Source: an uncultured Bacteroidales bacterium | GTDB lineage: Bacteria; Bacteroidota; Bacteroidia; Bacteroidales; P3 | Direction of reading: 5' to 3' | Length of the DNA stretch: 64,000 bases | Assembly (NCBI GenBank): GCA_949291555.1 | Contig: CASEWE010000007.1 | Span: forward strand, 29,509-93,508 | Shown here: positions 17,276 through 25,200 of the stretch, one piece after another | Layout of the letters: each line of letters opens with the position of its first letter | Position numbering within the stretch: the first letter of the stretch is position 1 | The notes under the pieces: generated by a model | Seen by the model: only the letters and a program-made list of their open reading frames with translations | Database searches by the model: none | What the model was told of the DNA's origin: nothing | Position numbers and translations under genes: made by a program

Positions 17276-18055
17276 TCAGTTTGTTTCCTCGGCTGTTCCG
17301 GCTTGCAGGTAGGGTTCAAGGCGGCTGTAAGTTCCGCTGTCTATCAGGTTGACATGCCTCAATTGCGAAATATCGGAAAACGGGCCGTAATTGCGGCGAT
17401 GCAAGTAGATTTCTTTAGCTTGGTAGTAGTCTAAGTAAGGGTGGTTGCGCAAGGTGCGGATGTCGGCCTTGTTCAAGTCGATTTTCCGGTAAACGGGGGC
17501 TTCGAGGTAAACGGAGGGCAGCATGCGGAGGTAGAGCAGGCTGTCGATGCCCCATACTTCCCGCAATTGTTCAAGGCGGGCGAACCCGCCTAATCTTTCC
17601 CGATGTTTCACGATTCTGCGCGCGTATACGGGGCCGATGCCGCGTATTTCCTGCAAGTCGAACGTGTCGGCCTTGTTGAGGTCGACCCGGAATTGCCGTT
17701 TTTTCATATAAGGAGGCGGCACGTAGAGGGATTTGCGGGAAAAGGAGCTGTCGGCGGAATTTCTTGCCGCGGGGTTTCTTGGCGCATGGCCTTTCCCTTT
17801 TCCCGTTTTCGAGCCTGTTGCGCCTATCAGGGCCAAGGCTTCTTGCTCTTGCGGGGCGGGCAGATAGTCCTTGACGGGCCTGAACACGTTCCAGGCCCGC
17901 AGCACGAGCGTGCTTGCCAGAAGGACGAGCAGGATGAAAATAACCCGCCGGTCTCTTTTGGTGAAAGCGAAGAGGCAGCCGAAGCGAAGGAGGGCTGTCT
18001 TTGCCTTGGCGCATTGCTCAGTGAGAAATCTTCGTGCGGCGGGCGTTGCTTTCAT
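17276..18055 (-). CDS. ComEA-like helix-hairpin-helix membrane protein
   Basis: A 259-residue protein with one membrane segment near residues 38-52 (VIFILLVLLASTLVLRAW), a low-complexity linker, and two helix-hairpin-helix modules: DLNKADTFDLQEIRGIGPVYARRIV and DLNKADIRTLRNHPYLDYYQAKEI. In ComEA such modules bind incoming DNA at the cell surface. Many Bacteroidota carry related anchored HhH proteins without proof of competence. It is adjacent to, but not part of, the CRISPR operon. Confidence 0.8.
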   Translation of the reverse strand: MKATPAARRFLTEQCAKAKTALLRFGCLFAFTKRDRRVIFILLVLLASTLVLRAWNVFRPVKDYLPAPQEQEALALIGATGSKTGKGKGHAPRNPAARNSADSSFSRKSLYVPPPYMKKRQFRVDLNKADTFDLQEIRGIGPVYARRIVKHRERLGGFARLEQLREVWGIDSLLYLRMLPSVYLEAPVYRKIDLNKADIRTLRNHPYLDYYQAKEIYLHRRNYGPFSDISQLRHVNLIDSGTYSRLEPYLQAGTAEETN

Positions 18056-18597
18056 GCTCTTATAACGCGCCGTCTTGGATTTTATCGGGTTTTGGGCGGA
18101 GTTTTTTCGGGGGGCTTTTCGACCCGTCTTGTTTCTTGGTGCTGTATCGATGGCGTTTCAGGTTGGGTTTTGCCGGGGAAACGCGGTACGGATGGGCTTG
18201 TCCGTGCCCGTTTTGGTGTTTTTTTGGGGCGGATTTTTAGGAAGCCATCCCGATCCGCTCGGCTCTGTACGGATGGGTTGGGCGGAGTTCTGACGAGGGA
18301 GCGCTGTGCGGACGGGTGGGTCCATGTTTTTTCCGGCGTTTTGGGTGTTTTAGGTGAAGATTATAGTATGGAGGCGGGGCGGACGGCGTTGGCGAGCCGG
18401 GCAGGCAACGGTTTTGCGTGTTCGACCGCGGAGCCGTGGTAACCTCAAGATGCGACAGGGATGTTTTGCGCTGTGGCGTTTGGACGTACGGCATTCGCTT
18501 TCCGGGCTGTGGCGCAGACGGATTTGGTTCGTGCGGTTTTGTTGCAGGGGCTGTTTCCCCGGCTTGGAAGACTGTTGAGGTCGTCCGGGAGGGGAGC
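18056..18597. other. Gene-free stretch next to the CRISPR terminator
   Basis: About 540 bases of G/T-rich plus strand. All open frames are short and have no recognisable features. I see no promoter or repeat that I can defend. Confidence 0.5.
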
Positions 18598-18652
18598 AAA
18601 AAAAAAGAACCTTTTGCATTTTAGCCTCGGCGGCATTATGCAAAAGGTTCTT
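18598..18652 (-). terminator. Strong intrinsic terminator closing the CRISPR locus
   Basis: A perfect 15-bp inverted repeat (arm AAGAACCTTTTGCAT at 18605-18619, complement at 18638-18652) is followed on the minus strand by nine T residues (18606-18598). It lies just downstream of the solitary crRNA-like element and should end any transcript coming from the array, the small ORF or that element. Confidence 0.9.
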
Positions 18653-18669
18653 GGAGGGATAAAGGACGA

Positions 18670-18711
18670 AAAAAATTAAATTTTAGACATAAATCTACTA
18701 TAGTAGAAATT
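18670..18711 (-). ncRNA. Solitary Cas12a crRNA-like RNA (CreR-type candidate)
   Basis: On the minus strand AATTTCTACTATAGTAGAT (18711-18693) keeps the exact handle of a Cas12a crRNA. The stem TCTAC/GTAGA is intact and only the loop differs from the array (TATA for TGTT). No second repeat follows it; instead come a 19-base A/T-rich guide (18692-18674) starting TTATGTCTA and a T run. The first nine guide bases equal the sequence right after a TTTG PAM in the cas12a promoter (26064-26056); position 10 mismatches. A nine-base seed allows Cas12a binding but not cutting, so the natural reading is repression of cas12a by its own protein. The match and hairpin are seen; the role is inferred from CreR RNAs known in other CRISPR types, including type V-A. 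Confidence 0.75.
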
Positions 18712-18721
18712 ATTTTATGCT

Positions 18722-18780
18722 CGTATTTCGAAATACGTCAGTGAGAGCAAAGAAACGAAAATTTATGGTAAAATCCATAA
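18722..18780. promoter_or_regulatory. Two palindromes upstream of the solitary crRNA
   Basis: CGTATTTCGAAATACG (18722-18737) is a perfect 16-base palindrome. TTATGG-TAAAAT-CCATAA (18763-18780) is a second inverted repeat. On the minus strand both lie just upstream of the crRNA-like hairpin, with TTTCTTTG (18755-18748), one base from the -7 consensus, between them. They may be operators for the ribbon-helix-helix-like protein encoded next to them. Confidence 0.4.
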
Positions 18781-18783
18781 TGT

Positions 18784-18802
18784 TTAAAGATCTTTCTCAA
18801 AC
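18784..18802 (-). repeat. Degenerate 5' half of the CRISPR repeat
   Basis: On the minus strand GTTTGAGAAAGATCTTTAA matches the first 19 bases of the array repeat except at three positions. The matching 3' half is the hairpin at 18693-18711, so one repeat seems to have been split by about 72 bases carrying the palindromes. Confidence 0.65.
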
Positions 18803-18913
18803 TTGTCTCCGTTTGGCCGCCATCATCCCGTATCATATACTCAAAAATTCTGCAAATCAATGCAAAATATAATGGAATACAAGAGGAACTATCTTCAGCG
18901 GAAGAGGGGGACT

Positions 18914-19108
18914 TCAGGCCCCTTCCTTCGTCAAGTTTTGGGTAATTAAGTCCGACACGTAGACGCATTTGTTCCTGACGCCTTGCAATAACGCATAGGC
19001 TTCTTTGGTTATGAGGATGGATTTGTATTCTGCCCTACTCCTCCCATTCTTGAATGGCCTGCCCGCGCCCGGACGCGCGCCGCCTCTCCTCTCTATCTTA
19101 CCTTCCAT
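18914..19108 (-). CDS. Small ribbon-helix-helix-like DNA-binding protein
   Basis: A 64-residue basic protein. Residues 7-19 (RRGGARPGAGRPF) form the Gly/Arg/Pro tail common on plasmid and phage DNA-binding proteins. The rest (YKSILITKEAYALLQ, then VYVSDLITQNL) reads as the strand-helix-helix of a CopG-like fold. The ATG lies only 6 bases after the degenerate last repeat of the CRISPR array, on the same strand, so it is probably translated from the tail of the array transcript. Function unknown; a repressor of the locus, an antitoxin-like protein or a mobile-element remnant are all possible. Recognition of the fold is by eye only. Confidence 0.55.
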   Translation of the reverse strand: MEGKIERRGGARPGAGRPFKNGRSRAEYKSILITKEAYALLQGVRNKCVYVSDLITQNLTKEGA

Positions 19109-19114
19109 GACATT

Positions 19115-20175
19115 ATTTATAACAGTAGAAATTAAAAGCCTTTCTCAAACTGATGTCGCAAAACTTCAAGATATTCCTTCATCTACAACAGTAGAAATTA
19201 AAAGCCTTTCTCAAACTTCCTGTCCGCGATCGGAAAGGGTCAAATCTACAACAGTAGAAATTAAAAGCCTTTCTCAAACAGAGAGGCAGGAAATCACCGT
19301 GAGCTTATCTACAACAGTAGAAATTAAAAGCCTTTCTCAAACTCCGCGGTAATTCCTGCTATCGTAGTAAATCTACAACAGTAGAAATTAAAAGCCTTTC
19401 TCAAACCTTGATTTCGACTATTTCATCGGTGCGATCTACAACAGTAGAAATTAAAAGCCTTTCTCAAACCGGGAAGGCCTCGTCCCGGTATCTTCATCTA
19501 CAACAGTAGAAATTAAAAGCCTTTCTCAAACTAAAGGACTGTTAGACGCATCGCGCTGATCTACAACAGTAGAAATTAAAAGCCTTTCTCAAACCTGCGG
19601 CAGGCGCTAACGCCATGCGCATCTACAACAGTAGAAATTAAAAGCCTTTCTCAAACATGGTATTCGAGCAGGTGTGCGCTGACCTGATCTACAACAGTAG
19701 AAATTAAAAGCCTTTCTCAAACCTAGACCTTTACCTAAGCCAGATTCATTAATCTACAACAGTAGAAATTAAAAGCCTTTCTCAAACCGGCTTGGCCCCT
19801 AAAGGAGTCCACTATATCTACAACAGTAGAAATTAAAAGCCTTTCTCAAACCCAATATGCGAGACAGTCAGGTACTGGCTATCTACAACAGTAGAAATTA
19901 AAAGCCTTTCTCAAACCAAGTATTGTCAATCCGGCTTTCTTTTATCTACAACAGTAGAAATTAAAAGCCTTTCTCAAACCCCTGGGCTGTCCGGAAAGCG
20001 CACCGGAATCTACAACAGTAGAAATTAAAAGCCTTTCTCAAACCGGGAACAATCAACATGTTAACATTTACGAATCTACAACAGTAGAAATTAAAAGCCT
20101 TTCTCAAACCGACTTCGAGAACTTGGGCGAGATATGCATATCTACAACAGTAGAAATTAAAAGCCTTTCTCAAAC
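19115..20175 (-). CRISPR. Type V-A CRISPR array, 17 repeats and 16 spacers
   Basis: The repeats are 36 bases. In transcript sense they begin GTTTGAGAAAGGCTTTT and end with the Cas12a handle AATTTCTACTGTTGTAGAT. Spacers are 26-30 bases. Transcription runs right to left: the leader is at the right, next to cas2, so the newest spacer should be 20139-20110. Sixteen repeats appear identical. The last one (19150-19115) is degenerate: its end reads ATAAAT instead of GTAGAT, which breaks the handle stem. No spacer matches another part of this window by eye. Confidence 0.98.
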
Positions 20176-20186
20176 CCAAAGGCATA

Positions 20187-20218
20187 CAAAGGTAGGTTTT
20201 ATTTTTCAATAATACAAA
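20187..20218 (-). promoter_or_regulatory. Promoter of the CRISPR array
   Basis: On the minus strand TTTG (20218-20215), exactly 20 bases, then TACCTTTG (20194-20187): a textbook Bacteroidota promoter. The start of transcription should fall about 5 bases before the first repeat. The remaining leader up to cas2 (20219-20344) is A/T-rich, as expected for the integration leader. Confidence 0.85.
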
Positions 20219-20344
20219 CCATTGCCATAAGATTGTTTTGGGGTTTTTAATCCCCCCTATTTTGCTTTCGAAAAATATAAGGTTTGATATTTAATTTATT
20301 ACGGATTTAAAAGGGCGATATGGAGCTTGGGGTTTGCAGGCGTT

Positions 20345-20617
20345 TCAAAGAAAGACGATGTCTTGGTCGATATGGATGGCGCTGCCGTATTTTTTCAAGC
20401 AATCTCGTTGTACCTCGAAGATGATCACGCTGTCGGAAGGGGAAAACTGTTTGGCAAACGCTTCTATCTTGATCAAGAGATTGTTCGAGAATCGTTTCGT
20501 GTTCACAATTTCGTAAACAGAGAGTTGGAGGCGGATGGCCCCGTTTTTCGTCAACATCTTTGAAAACCGTGCACGCATTCGGTTGTCGGCAATATCGTAG
20601 CTGACCAGAAGCATCAC
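20345..20617 (-). CDS. cas2: CRISPR adaptation protein Cas2
   Basis: A 90-residue protein that forms the central dimer of the Cas1-Cas2 spacer integrase. It begins MMLLVSYDIADNRMRARF, the first strand with the conserved Asp of the ferredoxin-like fold, and contains IRLQLSVYEI and SVIIFEVQR. Its start overlaps the cas1 stop by 4 bases. It is the last gene before the leader and array. Confidence 0.93.
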   Translation of the reverse strand: MMLLVSYDIADNRMRARFSKMLTKNGAIRLQLSVYEIVNTKRFSNNLLIKIEAFAKQFSPSDSVIIFEVQRDCLKKYGSAIHIDQDIVFL

Positions 20618-21591
20618 ATTTCGTATTTAGGGTAAGCATCGATAGGCTTGTTGCCCATGAAAGCACGATAAAAGGTTTGTATGTATCGGAATATCTCCAT
20701 TTTTCTTTCGGTGAGTTCCGACAGGAAGACTTTATAGTATTCCATGGATTTTCCGGGTTTGAGCGAATGCTCTCCTTTTGAATACATAAAGTCGTTTTCT
20801 TTGAACTGGTTCCGATGGAAAGCTAATAGCACGGTGTGGTCGATGAGGCATCGGAACGGTTCTATCAAATCGCAGACCAACGATTTGCGTTGGAACCAGA
20901 GCCGGTGGTACACGCCGATATACAAATCGAATCCGAACATCCGGATGAAGCATTCCAGGAAGTTGAATAGAAGGGTATACCCGATGTCGAGGGTTGTGTT
21001 GAGGATATCGCATTTTGTTCTGGGTTTTCGGCCGTTCCAGCCAAGGTTTTGGTAGTAGGCGGCGAAGAAAAATTTTGCAATAGCACCTTCAAGGCTCATT
21101 AGCTTGAAGTAGTCATTGATGTCAGGCAGGACGGTGAGAGCCTGGTCGCAGCGTGCAACGGCTTCAAGCGTTTTGGAATCTTTTTTCCGGGTTTTCTTCA
21201 GGCAGGCCCGTTGATTCTCGATTTTGTTTGCGACCAGGATTCTCGCAATTGCAAGATCCGATTTCTCGAACGCATATTGGCGCTTTCGGAGCAGGAAATT
21301 CCCTTCTGCCGTATTTGCCCAGTAGAAAACAGGTCTTAGGTTAGGTTTTACAACGATTAAAGCTACGTTGTATTTTTTGCATTTTTCGATCAATGGGGTT
21401 GTGATGGAGGCCTGTCCAATGATGAATAACGCTAAAATCTTCTGGAAGGGGAATTTTGTCAGTGTTTTGTTTTTTCCATCGAGGCTCTGTTCGAGCAGGA
21501 ATTCCCCGTTCTTCACGCGCAGATGGCGGTTTTGTTCCATGCAATCGAGGATGAAAATCGTCCGCGTCCTTAAATCGTTACTGGTAAACAT
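20614..21591 (-). CDS. cas1: CRISPR integrase Cas1 (type V-A)
   Basis: This 325-residue integrase inserts new spacers at the leader end of the array together with Cas2. The metal-binding residues are visible: E168 in SLEGAIAKFF, H229 in GVYHRLWFQ and E244 in DLIEPFR. The length is normal for the family. It overlaps cas4 by 14 bases and cas2 by 4, so the adaptation genes are translationally coupled. Confidence 0.95.
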   Translation of the reverse strand: MFTSNDLRTRTIFILDCMEQNRHLRVKNGEFLLEQSLDGKNKTLTKFPFQKILALFIIGQASITTPLIEKCKKYNVALIVVKPNLRPVFYWANTAEGNFLLRKRQYAFEKSDLAIARILVANKIENQRACLKKTRKKDSKTLEAVARCDQALTVLPDINDYFKLMSLEGAIAKFFFAAYYQNLGWNGRKPRTKCDILNTTLDIGYTLLFNFLECFIRMFGFDLYIGVYHRLWFQRKSLVCDLIEPFRCLIDHTVLLAFHRNQFKENDFMYSKGEHSLKPGKSMEYYKVFLSELTERKMEIFRYIQTFYRAFMGNKPIDAYPKYEM

Positions 21592-22144
21592 TTTCTTTTG
21601 AAAACTTATCGCATAAATTGCTGTAAATGCAATGGCTGCATTTGTTTGGGTTGAGTTCGACGGGCGATTCTAACGAGAAATGCTTGAAGTTCTCGATGAA
21701 TCGCTCCAATTCTTCCCTTTCTTTTTCCCCGGGAAGCGGGATCGGGATGTATTTTTGCGAGGCGATTTCCTGAAAGGCTAAGTAATCGACCGGATAGCCC
21801 ATTTCTGTCAAGCAGTAATACTGTCCCCATAACTGGTAGAGTCGCCCTTTGAACAGGTGCGGAAGCCGGTATTTCCGTTCGATAAGTTTTCTTTCCTGTT
21901 TGCGGTAGAGGTCTATCTTCCCTAAGAGGCCTAAAGATTCGGAGTAGACAGGCAAGGACATCAGATCTGTTTTCCGCGTGCTGTATGTTTTCTGATCGAT
22001 TGTCTGGTGTGCTAAAAGACCTTTGATTTGCGGTGCGGCGTGGTATAATCCGGTATCAGCCGGCTGATATACTTGATGGAGGTAGAGGGAATAGGGGCAA
22101 AAGCAAAAGTCGTTCAGCGCAGAGAGGGGTATGTAATCGTCCAT
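21578..22144 (-). CDS. cas4: Cas4 exonuclease
   Basis: An iron-sulfur RecB-family nuclease of 188 residues that trims prespacers and helps select those next to a PAM. I start at ATG 22144 (MDDYIPLSALNDF). An upstream GTG at 22177 lies inside a hairpin and is less likely. Visible: the N-terminal Cys of FCFCPYSLYLHQ, the nuclease motifs GKIDLY and LIERKY, and the C-terminal cluster CSHCIYSNLC. The gene is intact, so adaptation should be PAM-aware. Confidence 0.93.
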   Translation of the reverse strand: MDDYIPLSALNDFCFCPYSLYLHQVYQPADTGLYHAAPQIKGLLAHQTIDQKTYSTRKTDLMSLPVYSESLGLLGKIDLYRKQERKLIERKYRLPHLFKGRLYQLWGQYYCLTEMGYPVDYLAFQEIASQKYIPIPLPGEKEREELERFIENFKHFSLESPVELNPNKCSHCIYSNLCDKFSKENVYQ

Positions 22145-22165
22145 GGGATTGGCGGTGCGCTTTTG

Positions 22166-22209
22166 AGAAGGCTGCACGGGCAGGATTTCCCCTGCCCGTG
22201 CAGCCTTCT
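22166..22209 (-). repeat. 19-bp hairpin between cas12a and cas4
   Basis: A perfect 19-bp stem (arm AGAAGGCTGCACGGGCAGG at 22166-22184, complement at 22191-22209) with a 6-base loop fills the gap after cas12a. There is no T run on the minus strand, so it is not a plain intrinsic terminator. It could protect the cas12a mRNA end or lower read-through into the adaptation genes. Confidence 0.8.
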
Positions 22210-22240
22210 GTCGGTTAAGCCTTGGTTGGGTTCAGTTTGA

Positions 22241-25200
22241 TCAAGACAGGTAAGGTTTTGTCTGGGCAAAGTGGAGCCATTCCTTGTTGGAAATGCTCAG
22301 ATTCGGTCTTCCGGTTGTGTCCTTTCGGATTTGTTCCACGAGCCAAAGACCCTTCCGGGCAATGTTGTAGGCTCCGTTTGCATCGGCGTTTTCAGGCAGG
22401 GGGGAGCCTCCGGTCTTGTTCCGGCTGTCATAAAAGTTCCCGTTGGGGTCCGCAACCGGGGAAATGATGTAGTCGGTTTCGGAATTTGCCTTGCTGTTGC
22501 GCATCTGGATAGTTAATTTGAATAGCTGCCACAAGCCGGGCTGTCCGGAATTCGCTTCGTCTTCTTCGGAAAGGAAAGCTTGATTGTTCTGGAAGAATTT
22601 TGACTCGGATTGACGGGCAATCGCTTGCTTCAAGTCTTCAGTCTCCCAATCGATGCCGTACGATTGGAAGAGTTTCTTGAACGCTTCGGTCAGGTTTATT
22701 TCACGGGAAGTCCAATTGTTGCTTTGCGGTTTTCGGAATGTCGCGATTCGATCGCCATGGGAACAAAGGGTCCATTTTTCCCGGCTTCCTTCCGCTTTGG
22801 TTGTGAAGTTGCTGTAATCGAAGGAGAATTCGAACAGGTCCTTTTGTTGGTTGTACCGGATTTCATCGAAGCGGTTGAAAAACGCTTTGGCGGCCTCTAT
22901 GGATTCATAGCGAAGATGGAATAAATTGGCGAATCCGGTTGCCGGGTCTATCTTGCTGGTGTTCCATGCGGGGACATAGAACAGGAAGCCGCTTTGTTTG
23001 CCGAGTTTTTGGAAGCTTTCAAGCGGACTTGCCAGCTGGAGAGCCTTCAGGGCTCCCCCGGCTTCCGAGATGTCTTTTTCCTTGTCGATTAGATAATTGA
23101 GCTTTTCAATGAGCATGTGTTCGAATTTCTGGTAAACCTGTTTTTCCACTTTCTGGCGTCCTCGCTTGAAGCTTAGGTTCAAATCTTCCAAAACCACGAT
23201 GGCGTTGTGTTGGATCATGATGTCTGCTATTTCGCGAATGGCTAAGCTCAGGTAGCCCTCTTTCAGGCTTTTGATTTTTTCCAAGGTGTTCCAGCTTTTG
23301 CGCGATTCTTGGTTCTCCTTTTCGCGTGCATCCAGCAATTGATGATAGTCGGTTCCGTTTATTTTGTTTAGCGAACGCTGCAGGACAATATCGCCATGGC
23401 TATTTATGAGGCTGATATAAAGCAAATGCCGTTCCCCTCGGTCGATGCCGAGAATATGAAGGTCTTTTGCGTTGCGGATATATTCGTTTGCCAAGGGGTT
23501 TATGTTTTTCTCGTCTTTGCTTTTGAAATTCAGGGTGATGGGGACATGGAATTCGAAGTGGTCTTCCGTGTAGCGTTTGTCTTTGATCAGATTGTACGGG
23601 AAAGTGCTTTCCGCTTTGGCTGCACCGGGCTTTTTATTTTTTATGGCTTGGTGTGCCGGGTGGGTAGGCTTTTCATATCTCAAGCTGGCTTTCCGGTAGA
23701 ACATTTCGGCGCTTCCGTTCAATTTGAAGACCACATCGGCCAGATTCCTTTCCTCGAACAGCATTTTCCAATAGAGAGTGTGCAGATTGGGCTTCCCTTT
23801 GCTATGCGAGGAGAAGTCCTTGCTGTAGATTTGGAACAGGTATAATTTTCCCTCTTCGACCAATTTGGCCACATATTCTTTCGATACCTTGCAGAAAGAT
23901 AGTTTGTAGCCTTGCTGTTCGACTTCCTTGTAAAAGTCGCTTATGTCGTTGTAGGAATCGGTGGGCGAAAACCGGAATTGGAATACGCGCCAGTCGTTGT
24001 ATCTTTCAATGGCTGATTTGTAGAAATCGATAAGGGCATGGCAATCATCCAGATTGAATTTCTCTCCCTTTTTGAAGGTTTTATTTTCCTTTATTCCTAT
24101 GATTCTTGGTTCGGGTTGGAATAAGGGAATGTTTTTTTGGGAAAAAGCAATGCGTGGAAGATTCTTCTTGGGGTCGGGCAGGAGTTTGTACATCATTTTT
24201 TCATAGCATGCACCGGAAGACGGCAAACTGGTGGCTTCGAAAATTTTATTGTGTTCTTTGTTTATGACCCCTAAGTAGTATAAGCCGTTATTCCTTAATA
24301 TCACGGCGGTGTATTCTTGCTCTTTGTTCACGTCCCAGCCTTTGAAGAGGGTTGGGTTTTTAAAGTTCAGTTTGATTTTTTCACGGCTGTAGGGCTTCCG
24401 GGTCATGTAGTTCCGTACCTTGTCGTACAGCGGGGTGATTTTATCCAACGCTTCGAACAAGGGGGTCGCTTCCCCGTAGAATTTTCCATCCTTATCGGCG
24501 GTTTCGATTTTTCCCGACAAGGGTTTCACAAAGCGCTGCAGGTCTTTGATGGCATCGAGCAATCGCTTTAGTTTCTCCACATTGGTTTTGTCTTGTGCCA
24601 GATTTTTTTCTTTCGGATACGGAGTATTCAAGAGTTCGCTTGCCTTTTCATGGCATTCTTTGATATGTTCGAAAAAGGTACGGTCGGTTTCCTGGACGTT
24701 TTTGCGTTTTGCTTGGGAAAAGAAATTCACGATTAGCCCCTCGTTGAAACCGTGGTCGGAAAGGCTTTTTTCGATTTGAGCGATGGAGAAGGTTTCGTGT
24801 TCTTTTAGTTTCTTGCTGATGCGTTCCTCGTACTTGCTTTCCGATTCTCTTTTCTTTTTCGGGTTGTTCTCTTTGAACGTTTCGAAGAGGGTATCCTGGA
24901 TAACGGCCCAATGGCCGAAAATCGCCGAGGAAATGTCGCTTAGCGAATCCTCGGGCAGGTAGATCTTTGAAGTATCGTAGGCGGAAAGGTTTCTCAAGAG
25001 CTGTCCGAGCGATATTCCCTCCTCGGGTTTCCGGTTGAAAACCTTGCTGTCCAACTCGGCATAGCACGCTTCGATGGCTTCCAGAACATCCTTGTCGGAA
25101 GTGAATGCTTCCGGCAGGTAGGAGAAGGAATTCCGGTCGCTTAAAATTTGCTTGAAGAGGGGTTTGAATCGAGGCAACCGGGCACTTTTTTCTTTTTGCT

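Noticed and set aside
19005..19352. Plus-strand open frame crossing the array with repeated VEIKSLSQT
   Set aside because: It translates CRISPR repeats. The frame at 19961-20209 on the minus strand is rejected for the same reason.
20187..20194. Second target of the orphan crRNA at the array promoter
   Set aside because: The TTTG there is followed by TATGCC, which does not match the guide TTATGTCTA.
22145..22177. Longer Cas4 starting at GTG 22177
   Set aside because: The extra 11 residues start inside the arm of the 19-bp hairpin. ATG 22144 gives the usual Cas4 N-terminus.
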